Positions 41,317 to 49,634 of a stretch of 64,000 bases of DNA are shown piece after piece; within the stretch, counting starts at the first letter, position 1, and each line of letters begins with the position of its first letter. The notes beneath the pieces are model-generated. The model had not been told where the DNA came from, ran no database searches, and worked only from the letters and a program-made list of their open reading frames with translations. Source of the DNA: Prauserella marina (GTDB taxonomy: Bacteria > Actinomycetota > Actinomycetes > Mycobacteriales > Pseudonocardiaceae); the NCBI RefSeq assembly GCF_002240355.1, contig NZ_CP016353.1, positions 6,425,001 to 6,489,000 of the forward strand, read 5' to 3'. The translations under genes and the position numbers were made by a program.

Positions 41317-44079
41317 ATGGACGGAAACATGGCGGCGCACGCCTTCAACGGCTTGCCGATGTGGCAGTACCCCCCTGACGTCATGGAGCTGGCACTCGCG
41401 GCCAGCGACTCGGCGATGTGGACGGTCGACCTCAAGGACGACTCGGTGACCTGGAGCCCACGACTCGCGGACATACTCGGCTTTCCCGAGACCGCGGTCG
41501 ACGAGATCAAGCACCGGCTTCTTGAGTTGATCAAGCCCATGACCGTAGCGGGGTGCGACTACCCTGTATGGGAGGATTTCGACCTTGAACAGCGCCACGA
41601 CAGACCCGAAGGCGATGCACGATGGATTCGGTTCTTGGCCCGCGGTCGCGGCAGAGGTGGCCCCGCGCTGCTACGGGGAATTGCCACCGACGTGACTGAG
41701 CGGCACGGCAACGAACAGGCACTGGCCGACCTGGCCGACCGCTACCGGCTGCTCGTCGACCTCAGCCCTGACGCCATCTGCGTGCACGAGAACGGAAATC
41801 TCGTGTATGTCAACCCCGCTTGCAAACGGTTCGCCGCCGTCGACGCTCCCGAAGAATTGTTGAACAGGCCCATCACCGATTTTGTCGCTTCCGGATCTGT
41901 TTCGGAGATGCTGGATCGCATCGGTTCACTGGTCGAACCAGGACAAACGAGCGAACCCACCGAGGTCATGCTCCGCCGGTTCAACGGCGAGACCATGCTC
42001 GTCGAATCGGTTTCCGTCCGCACGAACTGGCAGGGAAGGCCCGCCTTCCAGGTCATCATGCGGGACATCACGGCACAGAAGGCCGCCGAATCCGCCCTGC
42101 GCTACCAGGCCGCCCTCGTCTCCCACGTCAGCGACGCGATCATCGCCACGAAGGCCGACGGCACGGTCACGAGCTGGAATCCGGCGGCGGAACAGGTGTA
42201 CGGCTGGCCTGCTTACGAAGCCATCGGACGCGACGTCGGCATGCTCGTCGGCGCTCCACTCGACCCGGTCGCGATCCTCGAAGACGGCGGTGTCGCCGAC
42301 GCAACCCACAACCGGATCGACGGCGAACGGCTGGCGATCCGGGTTTCGGCCGCCGAGATGCGCGAGGGATTCGTGCTCGTTTGCGCCGACGAAACAGTGC
42401 GCCGCCAGCTCGAACGCAGGTACAGCATCGTGGTGGCCGCACTGAGCGAAGGCATCCTCGTCGTCGGCCCCACCGGTCTCATCGAATCGGTGAATCCGGC
42501 GGCCGAGCGCATCCTCGGGATGAGCCGCGACCGCCTCATCGGTCAGTCCCCGACCCGGTTCGCGCTCTTCGACGAGCGGGGAGCCGCGATCCCCCATTGG
42601 GATTACCCCTTCGCGAAGACTGGTCGTACGGGTAGACCGTGCGACAACCAAACGCTGCGCGTGAAGCGCGCGGACGGTTCGAGCGCGTGGCTGTCCCTGA
42701 GTTGCCGGCCGCTCGATCCCGACGCTCCGCCTCCCTCCCGCATCGTCAGCTCCTTCACCGACATCACCGAGAGCAGAGCCATCGGTGAACGGCTCGAACA
42801 CGACGCGACCCACGACCCGCTGACCGGGCTCGCCAACCGCACCCTGGTGCTCAGGCGGCTCAACAGGGCATTGCAGAACCCGGAGCGCGAGACAAGGGCC
42901 TGCGTGTTGTTCGTCGACCTCGACAAGTTCAAGGTCATCAACGACTCCTTGGGGCACAGCACCGGCGACAAGGTCCTGCGCATCGTCGGACAGCGCCTCA
43001 GCAACTGTGTCCGGAGGTCCGATCTCGTAGGAAGGCTGGGCGGGGACGAATTCGCGGTCGTCACCTTCGGCAAGGGCGGAACGGACGAGATCCGCGCGCT
43101 CATCGAGCACCTTCGCGATTCGCTGACGCAGCCCATCATGATCGAAGGGCGGCGGCTGCACGTCGACGCGAGCACCGGCATCGTGACGGCCGAGCCCGGC
43201 GACGATCGCAGCGCGGAAGACCTGATCAGGGACGCCGATGTGGCGATGTACGAGGCGAAGAAGCGGGGAAGGGGCAGCTACGAGTTCTTCGATGTCGAGC
43301 TGCGCGAACGCATCCAGCGCGAGCTGCGGCTCGAACAGGACCTGAGGGAAGCCGTTCTCGCCGACCAGCTGTGGGTCGCCTACCAGCCGGTCGTCGACGT
43401 CGAGACCGGCAGGACGATCGCCGTCGAGGGCCTCATGCGCTGGGAACACCCCACTCACGGCGCCATCTCGCCCGTCGAGTTCATCCCGCTCGCCGAGGAA
43501 AGCGACCTGATCAACGTCATCGGCGACTTCATGCTGCACACGACGACCGCCGAGATCGCCTCTCAGCGCCGCCTGCACGACGTCGACCTGCGGTTGACGG
43601 TCAACCTTTCCGCCAAGCAGCTCGACGACCCGACGTTGGTGCCTTCGGTGCGCAAGGCGCTGGAGCGAACCGGCCTGCCGCCCGAGGCGCTGTGCCTTGA
43701 AATCACCGAAAGCGCACTGGTCAGGGAACCCGAGGCGGCGGCACAGGTGCTCAGGGCGCTGCGCTCGCTCGGCGTGCGGCTCGCGATCGACGACTTCGGT
43801 ACCGGCTACTCGGCTTTCGCCCAGTTGTGGCGACTTCCGCTGGACACGCTCAAGATCGATCAGTCGTTCGTCGCCGGCCTGGACAAACCCGACAGCGACG
43901 CCGTCGCGATCGTCACCGGCATCGTCAACACGGCACACGCGATGAAGCTGACCGTCATCGCGGAGGGCACCGAGACCGAGCAGCAGGTCGCGGTACTCAA
44001 GGAGCTCGGCTGCGATCAAGCGCAGGGCTACTACTTCGGACGGCCCGTTCCGGCGTGGCGGCTGTTTCCGCTCCGCTGA
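41317..44079 (+). CDS. multi-PAS GGDEF-EAL c-di-GMP signalling protein
   Basis: 920 residues, no membrane helices. Several PAS-type sensor domains fill the first 490 residues (for example VDLSPDAICVHENGNLVYVN, ATKADGTVTSWNPAAEQVYG, VVGPTGLIESVNPAAERILG). A GGDEF domain follows with an intact GRLGGDEFAVV active loop, so diguanylate cyclase activity is expected. The EAL domain has EGLMRWEHP in place of EALLRW, a tolerated variant, plus the downstream NLSAKQL and DDFGTGYSAF motifs, so phosphodiesterase activity is plausible. Its stop codon directly abuts that of convergent lutC. Confidence 0.93.
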   Translation: MDGNMAAHAFNGLPMWQYPPDVMELALAASDSAMWTVDLKDDSVTWSPRLADILGFPETAVDEIKHRLLELIKPMTVAGCDYPVWEDFDLEQRHDRPEGDARWIRFLARGRGRGGPALLRGIATDVTERHGNEQALADLADRYRLLVDLSPDAICVHENGNLVYVNPACKRFAAVDAPEELLNRPITDFVASGSVSEMLDRIGSLVEPGQTSEPTEVMLRRFNGETMLVESVSVRTNWQGRPAFQVIMRDITAQKAAESALRYQAALVSHVSDAIIATKADGTVTSWNPAAEQVYGWPAYEAIGRDVGMLVGAPLDPVAILEDGGVADATHNRIDGERLAIRVSAAEMREGFVLVCADETVRRQLERRYSIVVAALSEGILVVGPTGLIESVNPAAERILGMSRDRLIGQSPTRFALFDERGAAIPHWDYPFAKTGRTGRPCDNQTLRVKRADGSSAWLSLSCRPLDPDAPPPSRIVSSFTDITESRAIGERLEHDATHDPLTGLANRTLVLRRLNRALQNPERETRACVLFVDLDKFKVINDSLGHSTGDKVLRIVGQRLSNCVRRSDLVGRLGGDEFAVVTFGKGGTDEIRALIEHLRDSLTQPIMIEGRRLHVDASTGIVTAEPGDDRSAEDLIRDADVAMYEAKKRGRGSYEFFDVELRERIQRELRLEQDLREAVLADQLWVAYQPVVDVETGRTIAVEGLMRWEHPTHGAISPVEFIPLAEESDLINVIGDFMLHTTTAEIASQRRLHDVDLRLTVNLSAKQLDDPTLVPSVRKALERTGLPPEALCLEITESALVREPEAAAQVLRALRSLGVRLAIDDFGTGYSAFAQLWRLPLDTLKIDQSFVAGLDKPDSDAVAIVTGIVNTAHAMKLTVIAEGTETEQQVAVLKELGCDQAQGYYFGRPVPAWRLFPLR

Positions 44080-44691
44080 TCACCGTCCGGCGATCAGCAC
44101 CTCAAGCGTGCGGGGGCCATGCACGCCCTCGACGCGATCCAGTTCGATGTCGCTCGTCGCCGAGGGTCCGCTGATGAAGGTCAGCGGCCGGGTCGCGTCG
44201 AGTCTCGCGATCGCTTCCGGCACGCTCACCACAACCTGGTCGGCTCGCACGACGCACAGGTGATAGTCCGGAACAAGCGTCAGCAGGCGGCGGCCCTGTG
44301 CGATACCAGTGTCGAGCACAATCGTCCCCGTCTCCGCGATGGCGACGGCACATCCGGTGAGCACGCCGTGCACCGCGTCCACCGTGGACACCGGAAGCGA
44401 CGGGTCGTCGGGCACCCAGCTCACGCCGGGAACGCGCCACGAAACGGGCGCGTCGGCTGGGACGGCCATCGTCGCGACGCCGCGCTCGGCGAGACAGCGG
44501 GAAATCCAATCCGGCAGGACCTCCTCGTCGACCCTGTGGACGATGGCCTTGTAGTCGGCGACGCGTTCCGCGAACAGGCCGAGCCGGTCGGCCGCGGCGC
44601 GAGCGCGTTCGTAGTCACGAGGAACGGCGACCGGGGAAAACCGTTCCACACTGCGAATTCTGGCGAGGATGTCGTTCTTGGCGCTACTCAC
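44080..44691 (-). CDS. lutC: LutC-type lactate utilisation protein (LUD domain)
   Basis: 203 residues from GTG 44691, with GGAGG eight bases upstream. The LUD-domain pattern is typical: ADAPVSWRVPGVSW, GCAVAIAETGTIVLDTG, LTLVPDYHLCVV and TFISGPSATSDIEL. LutC is the third component of the LutABC iron-sulphur complex that oxidises L-lactate to pyruvate. It overlaps the end of lutB by 8 bp and is the last gene of the long rhamnose-lactate operon. Confidence 0.92.
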   Translation of the reverse strand: MSSAKNDILARIRSVERFSPVAVPRDYERARAAADRLGLFAERVADYKAIVHRVDEEVLPDWISRCLAERGVATMAVPADAPVSWRVPGVSWVPDDPSLPVSTVDAVHGVLTGCAVAIAETGTIVLDTGIAQGRRLLTLVPDYHLCVVRADQVVVSVPEAIARLDATRPLTFISGPSATSDIELDRVEGVHGPRTLEVLIAGR

Positions 44692-46111
44692 GATTGCGCC
44701 TCCACCATGCGCGAAACGATTCCTCCGGAATCGAAGGCGCGTCGCGGGTCGCCGTCCACTTCGAACCCGGCCACGGCAACCGGGAAATCCGGCCGTCTCT
44801 CGCCAGCAGCCGGGAGAGCGAACCGGCGCGCTGCATGGCCTCGTAGCGTTTCGGATCGGCGAAAACCCAGGCCGCCGCCGACATGGCAATGGCTTCCGGT
44901 GTGCGTTTTCCCTTTGCCTTGACTGCTTGCTCCCTCAAGTGGGTAAGCACCTCTGGAATGTTGATCCGAACAGGACAGACCTCGTAGCACGCCCCGCACA
45001 ACGAGGAGGCGAAGGGCAGCGAAGCGACTTGCTCGTCGTGCAGGTCGCCTGACAACTGCGGAGCGAGGATCGCGCCGATCGGACCAGGGTATACCGAACC
45101 GTATGCCTGTCCTCCCGTCCTTTCGTAGACGGGACAGACGTTGAGGCAGGCCGAACAGCGAATGCACCGCAACGCCTGCCTTCCGACGCGGTCGGCGAGT
45201 GTCGCGGTGCGCCCGTTGTCCAGCAATACCAGGTGAAAGGTGCTCGGCCCGTCGCCGGGAGTCACCCCTGACCACACCGACGTGTAGGGATTCATCCGTT
45301 CCGCCGTCGAGGATCGCGGCAGCAACTGCAAGAACACTTCGAGGTCCTGCCAGCTCGGAACGACCTTCTCGATACCCATGACGGTGATCAGGGTTTCCGG
45401 GAGCGTCACGCACATGCGCCCGTTGCCCTCCGACTCGACGACGACGATCGATCCGGTGTCGGCGACGGCGAAGTTGGCGCCGGATATGGCGACCTTGGCC
45501 GAAAGGAACTTGCGGCGTAGGTGTCGCCTCGCCGCTTCGGCGAGGTCACGCGGTTCGTCGGAAGCAGGCCGCTCCGGCATTTCGCGGTCGAAGATGTTCT
45601 TGATCTCGGCCCTGTTGCGGTGAATCGCGGGCACGAGGATGTGTGATGGCCGGTCGTGTCCGAGTTGGACGATGAGTTCGGCGAGATCGGTCTCGACCGC
45701 GTGAACCCCGCCTTCCTCAAGGGCCTCGTTGAGCCCGAGCTCAGCGGTAGCCATGGACTTGACCTTCACCACCTCCTCGGCACCCTGCGCTCTCACGAGG
45801 TCGAGCACGATCCGGTTCGCCTCGTCGGCGTCGCGGGCCCAGTGCACGACGCCCCCTCGCGCGGTCACCGATTCCTCAAGCCGCGACAGGTAGGTGTCGA
45901 GGTCGGCGAGCACGCTGTCCTTGATGGCCTCGCCTGCCCTGCGCAGTCGCTCCCAGTCGTCGAGTTCGGCGACGACGCCTGCCCGCTTGGTGCGAATCGT
46001 GGTCGTCGCCTTGCGCAGGTTGCTCCTGAGCTGGGTGTCGCCGAGCGCGATGTGCGCCGCCTTCGGGAAGGTGGGGCTCCCCAGCCAGGTCACCGGGTTC
46101 CGACCGGCCAT
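44684..46111 (-). CDS. lutB: LutB-type iron-sulphur lactate utilisation protein
   Basis: 475 residues from ATG 46111 with GGAGGAG upstream. An N-terminal LUD domain is followed by two [4Fe-4S] ferredoxin sites in CIRCSACLNVCPVYERTGG and SLCGACYEVCPVRI. This is the core subunit of the LutABC L-lactate oxidation complex. Its start overlaps the lutA 3' end by 22 bp. In this operon it would dispose of lactate derived from rhamnose lactaldehyde. Confidence 0.93.
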   Translation of the reverse strand: MAGRNPVTWLGSPTFPKAAHIALGDTQLRSNLRKATTTIRTKRAGVVAELDDWERLRRAGEAIKDSVLADLDTYLSRLEESVTARGGVVHWARDADEANRIVLDLVRAQGAEEVVKVKSMATAELGLNEALEEGGVHAVETDLAELIVQLGHDRPSHILVPAIHRNRAEIKNIFDREMPERPASDEPRDLAEAARRHLRRKFLSAKVAISGANFAVADTGSIVVVESEGNGRMCVTLPETLITVMGIEKVVPSWQDLEVFLQLLPRSSTAERMNPYTSVWSGVTPGDGPSTFHLVLLDNGRTATLADRVGRQALRCIRCSACLNVCPVYERTGGQAYGSVYPGPIGAILAPQLSGDLHDEQVASLPFASSLCGACYEVCPVRINIPEVLTHLREQAVKAKGKRTPEAIAMSAAAWVFADPKRYEAMQRAGSLSRLLARDGRISRLPWPGSKWTATRDAPSIPEESFRAWWRRNRE

Positions 46112-46824
46112 GGCTCCTCCTCCGTGCTCGCGAGTATCTCCGCGAGGTGGACGGTCCTGATCCCTGCCCGTAACCGGGAAAGACCACCGCCGATGTGCAT
46201 CAGGCACGAGTTGTCGCCTGCGGTCAGTACTTGCGCTCCGGTGTCCTGCACCGCATTCATCTTGTCGGCGAGCATCGCCGTCGACGTCTCGGCGTTCTTG
46301 ATGGCGAAGGTGCCCCCGAACCCGCAGCACTGCTCGGCGAGCGGCAGTTCGGTCAGTTCGAGTCCTTCGACCGCCCTCAGCAGCCGGAGGGGCTTGTCGC
46401 CGACCCCGAGCATGCGCAGCGAATGGCACGTCGGGTGATAGGTGACGCGATGAGGGAAGTACGCCCCGACGTCGATTGTTCCGAGCACGTCGACAAGGAA
46501 CTCGCTCAGCTCGTAGGTCCGCTCCACAGCTGGGCTCGTTCCGCACAGTCCAGGGTGGATTTCCCTCACCATGCCGCCGCACGAGCCGGAAGGGGTGACC
46601 ACGTAGTCGTAGCCGTCGAAGGCGGCGGCGTAGTCGCGGGCCAACGGCCTCGCGTGGCCCGCGTATCCGGTGTTGAAGTGCATTTGCCCGCAACACGTCT
46701 GCGCGAGCGGGAATTCGACCGTGCAGCCGAGGCGTTCGAGCAGGGTGAGCACCGCCCTCGCCGTTTCGGGGTAGAGCGTGTCGGTGAGGCAGGTGGCGAA
46801 GAGCGCGACGCGGGGGCCGGTCAT
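46090..46824 (-). CDS. lutA: LutA-type lactate utilisation protein (CCG domains)
   Basis: 244 residues. Two cysteine-rich CCG domains bear TCCGQMHFNTG and EQCCGFGGTFAIK, with the partner cysteines in GSCGGM and NSCLMHIGGG. These domains bind iron-sulphur clusters in LutA/GlpC/HdrB-type proteins. Its ATG overlaps the rhaB stop codon (ATGA), linking lactate oxidation directly to rhamnose catabolism at the translational level. Confidence 0.93.
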   Translation of the reverse strand: MTGPRVALFATCLTDTLYPETARAVLTLLERLGCTVEFPLAQTCCGQMHFNTGYAGHARPLARDYAAAFDGYDYVVTPSGSCGGMVREIHPGLCGTSPAVERTYELSEFLVDVLGTIDVGAYFPHRVTYHPTCHSLRMLGVGDKPLRLLRAVEGLELTELPLAEQCCGFGGTFAIKNAETSTAMLADKMNAVQDTGAQVLTAGDNSCLMHIGGGLSRLRAGIRTVHLAEILASTEEEPWPVGTR

Positions 46825-48218
46825 GCCAGCCCCACGCGTTCGGCTGCCGATCGCCACGCCTCGGCTTCGCCGCGCGGCTCGTACCTGCCGAGCGGCCTTC
46901 CCCGCGGTTTCTCTTCGAGAACCCCGGCGGCCCTCGCCTGTACGAACACGTTGCCGAGCGCGCTGGCTTCCGAGGGCCCTGCCAGCACGGGCAACCCGCA
47001 GGCGTCGGCGGTGAACTGGCACAGCGCCGCGTTGCGAGCCCCGCCGCCGACGAGGTGCACGAGGGAGAGCGAGCGGTCGGCGAGCCTCGCCGCCGCGCGA
47101 AGGGAAGCGGCGTGCGCGACGGCGAGGGATTCCAGGATCGTCCTCACGACGGCAGGCGGGCTTTCCGGCTTCGGCTGGCCCGACTCGGCGCACAGGGTCG
47201 CGATTCGCGAAGGCATGTCGCCGGGTGGCAGCAGAACAGCGGCGTCAGGGTCCACAATGGACCTGAACGCGGGTTCTCTCATCGCCGCTTCCAGCACGTC
47301 GCCGAGCCTAATGTCGAGCCCTTGCTCACGCCACACCCGCAACGATTCACTCAGCAGCCACAAGCCCATCGTGTTGCGAAGGAACCGCACCGTACCGTCG
47401 ATGCCCGCCTCGTTGGTGAAATTGGCCTCACGGGCGGCTTCCGTGAGCACGGGAGCTCGCAGTTCGAGGCCGACGAGCGACCAGGTTCCGCACGAAATGT
47501 AGGCGCCGTCAGCGTCGGCGGGGATCGCGGCGACGGCGGAGGCGGTGTCGTGGGAGGCGACGGCGAGCACGGTCGTTCCGTCCTCGGTGGCGCCGACCGG
47601 CTCGCCGGGTTGCCGCAGTGGAGGCAACAGGCCGTCAGGAAGACCTGCTCTTGCGACGAGTTCCGCCGACCACCGTCTTGTCGTCGCGTCGAGCAGCGCC
47701 GTCGTCGACGCGTTGGTCACCTCGGCGCCGATTTCCCCGGTGAGCTGGTACCCGATCAGGTCAGGCAACAGCAACATGGTTTTGTCGACAAGTCGCCCTT
47801 CGGGTTCGGAAAGCAACTGGTAGACGGTGTTGAAAGGCAGATACTGCAAGCCCGTGATCCGGTAAAGCAGCTCGTCGGGAACCCGCGCGCGCAGCCGCTG
47901 CGCCATTCCCTCCGTACGGGGGTCGCGATAGCACCGCACGTCGCCTTCGAGCCTGCCGTCCGCACCGACCAGCCCGTAGTCGACGGCCCACGAATCGATG
48001 CCGATCGACACCGGCCTCGACTCGGCCGCATCGGCGAGGCCCGCCTTGATCTCGGCGAGCATCCCGGCGACGTCCCAGCACAGACCTCCGCCCACCCTCG
48101 GCCTCGGGCCCGTCGCGAACCTGCGGATCTCGGCGAGCTCGATCTCCCCCGAGCCGACCTCGCCGAGCATGACCCTCCCGCTGGTGGCACCGAGATCGAC
48201 CGCGACGAACCGGGCCAC
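46821..48218 (-). CDS. rhaB: L-rhamnulokinase
   Basis: 465 residues from GTG 48218. The FGGY-kinase ATPase motif DLGATSGRVML is at the N-terminus. Sugar-contact regions GIDSWAVDYGLVG and FNTVYQL are present, as are the second phosphate motif ASHDTASAVA and the adenosine motif HLVGGGARNAALCQ. It phosphorylates L-rhamnulose at C1. It starts one base after the stop of the isomerase gene and overlaps lutA, so the operon is tightly coupled. Confidence 0.94.
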   Translation of the reverse strand: MARFVAVDLGATSGRVMLGEVGSGEIELAEIRRFATGPRPRVGGGLCWDVAGMLAEIKAGLADAAESRPVSIGIDSWAVDYGLVGADGRLEGDVRCYRDPRTEGMAQRLRARVPDELLYRITGLQYLPFNTVYQLLSEPEGRLVDKTMLLLPDLIGYQLTGEIGAEVTNASTTALLDATTRRWSAELVARAGLPDGLLPPLRQPGEPVGATEDGTTVLAVASHDTASAVAAIPADADGAYISCGTWSLVGLELRAPVLTEAAREANFTNEAGIDGTVRFLRNTMGLWLLSESLRVWREQGLDIRLGDVLEAAMREPAFRSIVDPDAAVLLPPGDMPSRIATLCAESGQPKPESPPAVVRTILESLAVAHAASLRAAARLADRSLSLVHLVGGGARNAALCQFTADACGLPVLAGPSEASALGNVFVQARAAGVLEEKPRGRPLGRYEPRGEAEAWRSAAERVGLA

Positions 48219-48219
48219 C

Positions 48220-49626
48220 TCACACCCCGGTGAACGGGATGCCGAGCAGACCGGCGACCGCGCGCAGCTCAGCCGCCCGGTGACCGACCCCGAGCGCCCA
48301 GTGATGCGCGACCCCGCTCGCTGACCACTCGTCGGTCCACTCACCGGGATCGCGGCCGAAGTCCACCCTGCTCGTCGTGTTCCCGATCCGCATGAGCGGG
48401 CCTTCGACGACCTCGCCCTCCGACCCGATCATCGAATACTTGCCTTCGCGGTCCTGCCCGATACCGAGCAGCGTCACGGGACCGTGCGCGACGTCGAACT
48501 CCACCGAGACACCCCAGCCACGCTTGCCGTGATAGACGCCGAGCCCGCGCAGCAACGGCCGTTTCGCGCTGATCGCGAGGTGAGCCGGGCCGTCGTGCCC
48601 CATCTCGACATGACCTCTCTCGAAGTCCAATGCCTGCAACTCGGTGAACGAACCGCCACCGCCGAGAATGTCCATGATCAGCATCGCGAGACTGGTCCGC
48701 AGCTCGTACTCACCGGCAGCGGGAATCCCGCGCGCGGTGAGCAGGCTCGCCCCGAGGATCATTCCCGCGCCGAGCCGTTCGTGCTGCTCACCGGCAAGTC
48801 CCCGGTGGTAGTAGGCGAGGCTGTCCAGGTCGAAGTCGGCGACGAGCCGATCGAGGCCGACCGAGACTTTGGCACCCCACTCCAGGTCCTGACGGTTCAC
48901 CGAAGGATCGACGTCGAACACCGACTCGGCCTCGGCGACCTTGGCGGCCACCTGATCATCGGTGACCTCGTCGACCCGCACCCTCAGGTCGTCGAACTCC
49001 AGCACCTCGACGTGCCCGCCGAACTGGGCGCTGACCATCGTCAGGTCCGTCGACACGTCGTACATCCCCGGGTAGAGATGCCCCATGAGCCCGTGTCTGC
49101 CTCCACGCAGCACCCTCCGCACCGAGGCGGCCGAAATCCATGCGCCGATCCGCGTCCACGCTCGCTCGTCGGCGAGATAGCCGGACACACTGCGGAACTC
49201 GATGCCCGCCCTGGTGAAGGTGTTGGCCATCTCCGGAAGCGGGCACGCGCCGCAATAGGCGAGCCACTGTCCGGTGTCGACGGTGGCGTGATCCATCGCC
49301 TTCGTCGGCTGGAGGTTGATCAGCAGAACCGGAGCGCCGCTACGCTGGGCGATCGGCAGCAACATCGAAGCTGTCAGGTACGTGGTCAGGTAGCCGACGA
49401 TCAGATCGCAATCGGCCTCCCGCAGCTCGTCGGCCGCGACGGCACCCTCCTTGGCGTCCGAGATGAACCCCACGTCGACAATGTCCGCGTCGAAGCCGGC
49501 GATGCGCTCGCTGACGTATGCCGCCGACCTGCGCAACGTCGGCAGCAGCTCGGGAAACTGCGGCCAGTAGGCGCCAAGTCCACCCGCCACGAGGCCGATC
49601 TTCGGCCTCCTCGTCCGCTCCGTCAT
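48220..49626 (-). CDS. L-arabinose/L-fucose isomerase-family protein
   Basis: 468 residues from ATG 49626. The fold signatures of the fucose/arabinose isomerase superfamily are visible: KIGLVAGGLGAYWPQFPEL, CDLIVGYLTTYLTASMLLPI, LINLQPTKAMDHAT and the GGRHGLMGHLYPGMYD region. Enzymes of this superfamily interconvert aldoses and ketoses with a metal such as Mn. A dedicated rhamnose isomerase is already encoded two genes upstream, so this second isomerase probably handles another 6-deoxy or pentose sugar entering the same kinase/aldolase route. Substrate unknown. Confidence 0.85.
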   Translation of the reverse strand: MTERTRRPKIGLVAGGLGAYWPQFPELLPTLRRSAAYVSERIAGFDADIVDVGFISDAKEGAVAADELREADCDLIVGYLTTYLTASMLLPIAQRSGAPVLLINLQPTKAMDHATVDTGQWLAYCGACPLPEMANTFTRAGIEFRSVSGYLADERAWTRIGAWISAASVRRVLRGGRHGLMGHLYPGMYDVSTDLTMVSAQFGGHVEVLEFDDLRVRVDEVTDDQVAAKVAEAESVFDVDPSVNRQDLEWGAKVSVGLDRLVADFDLDSLAYYHRGLAGEQHERLGAGMILGASLLTARGIPAAGEYELRTSLAMLIMDILGGGGSFTELQALDFERGHVEMGHDGPAHLAISAKRPLLRGLGVYHGKRGWGVSVEFDVAHGPVTLLGIGQDREGKYSMIGSEGEVVEGPLMRIGNTTSRVDFGRDPGEWTDEWSASGVAHHWALGVGHRAAELRAVAGLLGIPFTGV

Positions 49627-49634
49627 GGCCCTCC

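Noticed and set aside
41926-44019. 697-residue minus-strand open frame
   Set aside because: Antisense shadow of the GGDEF-EAL gene.
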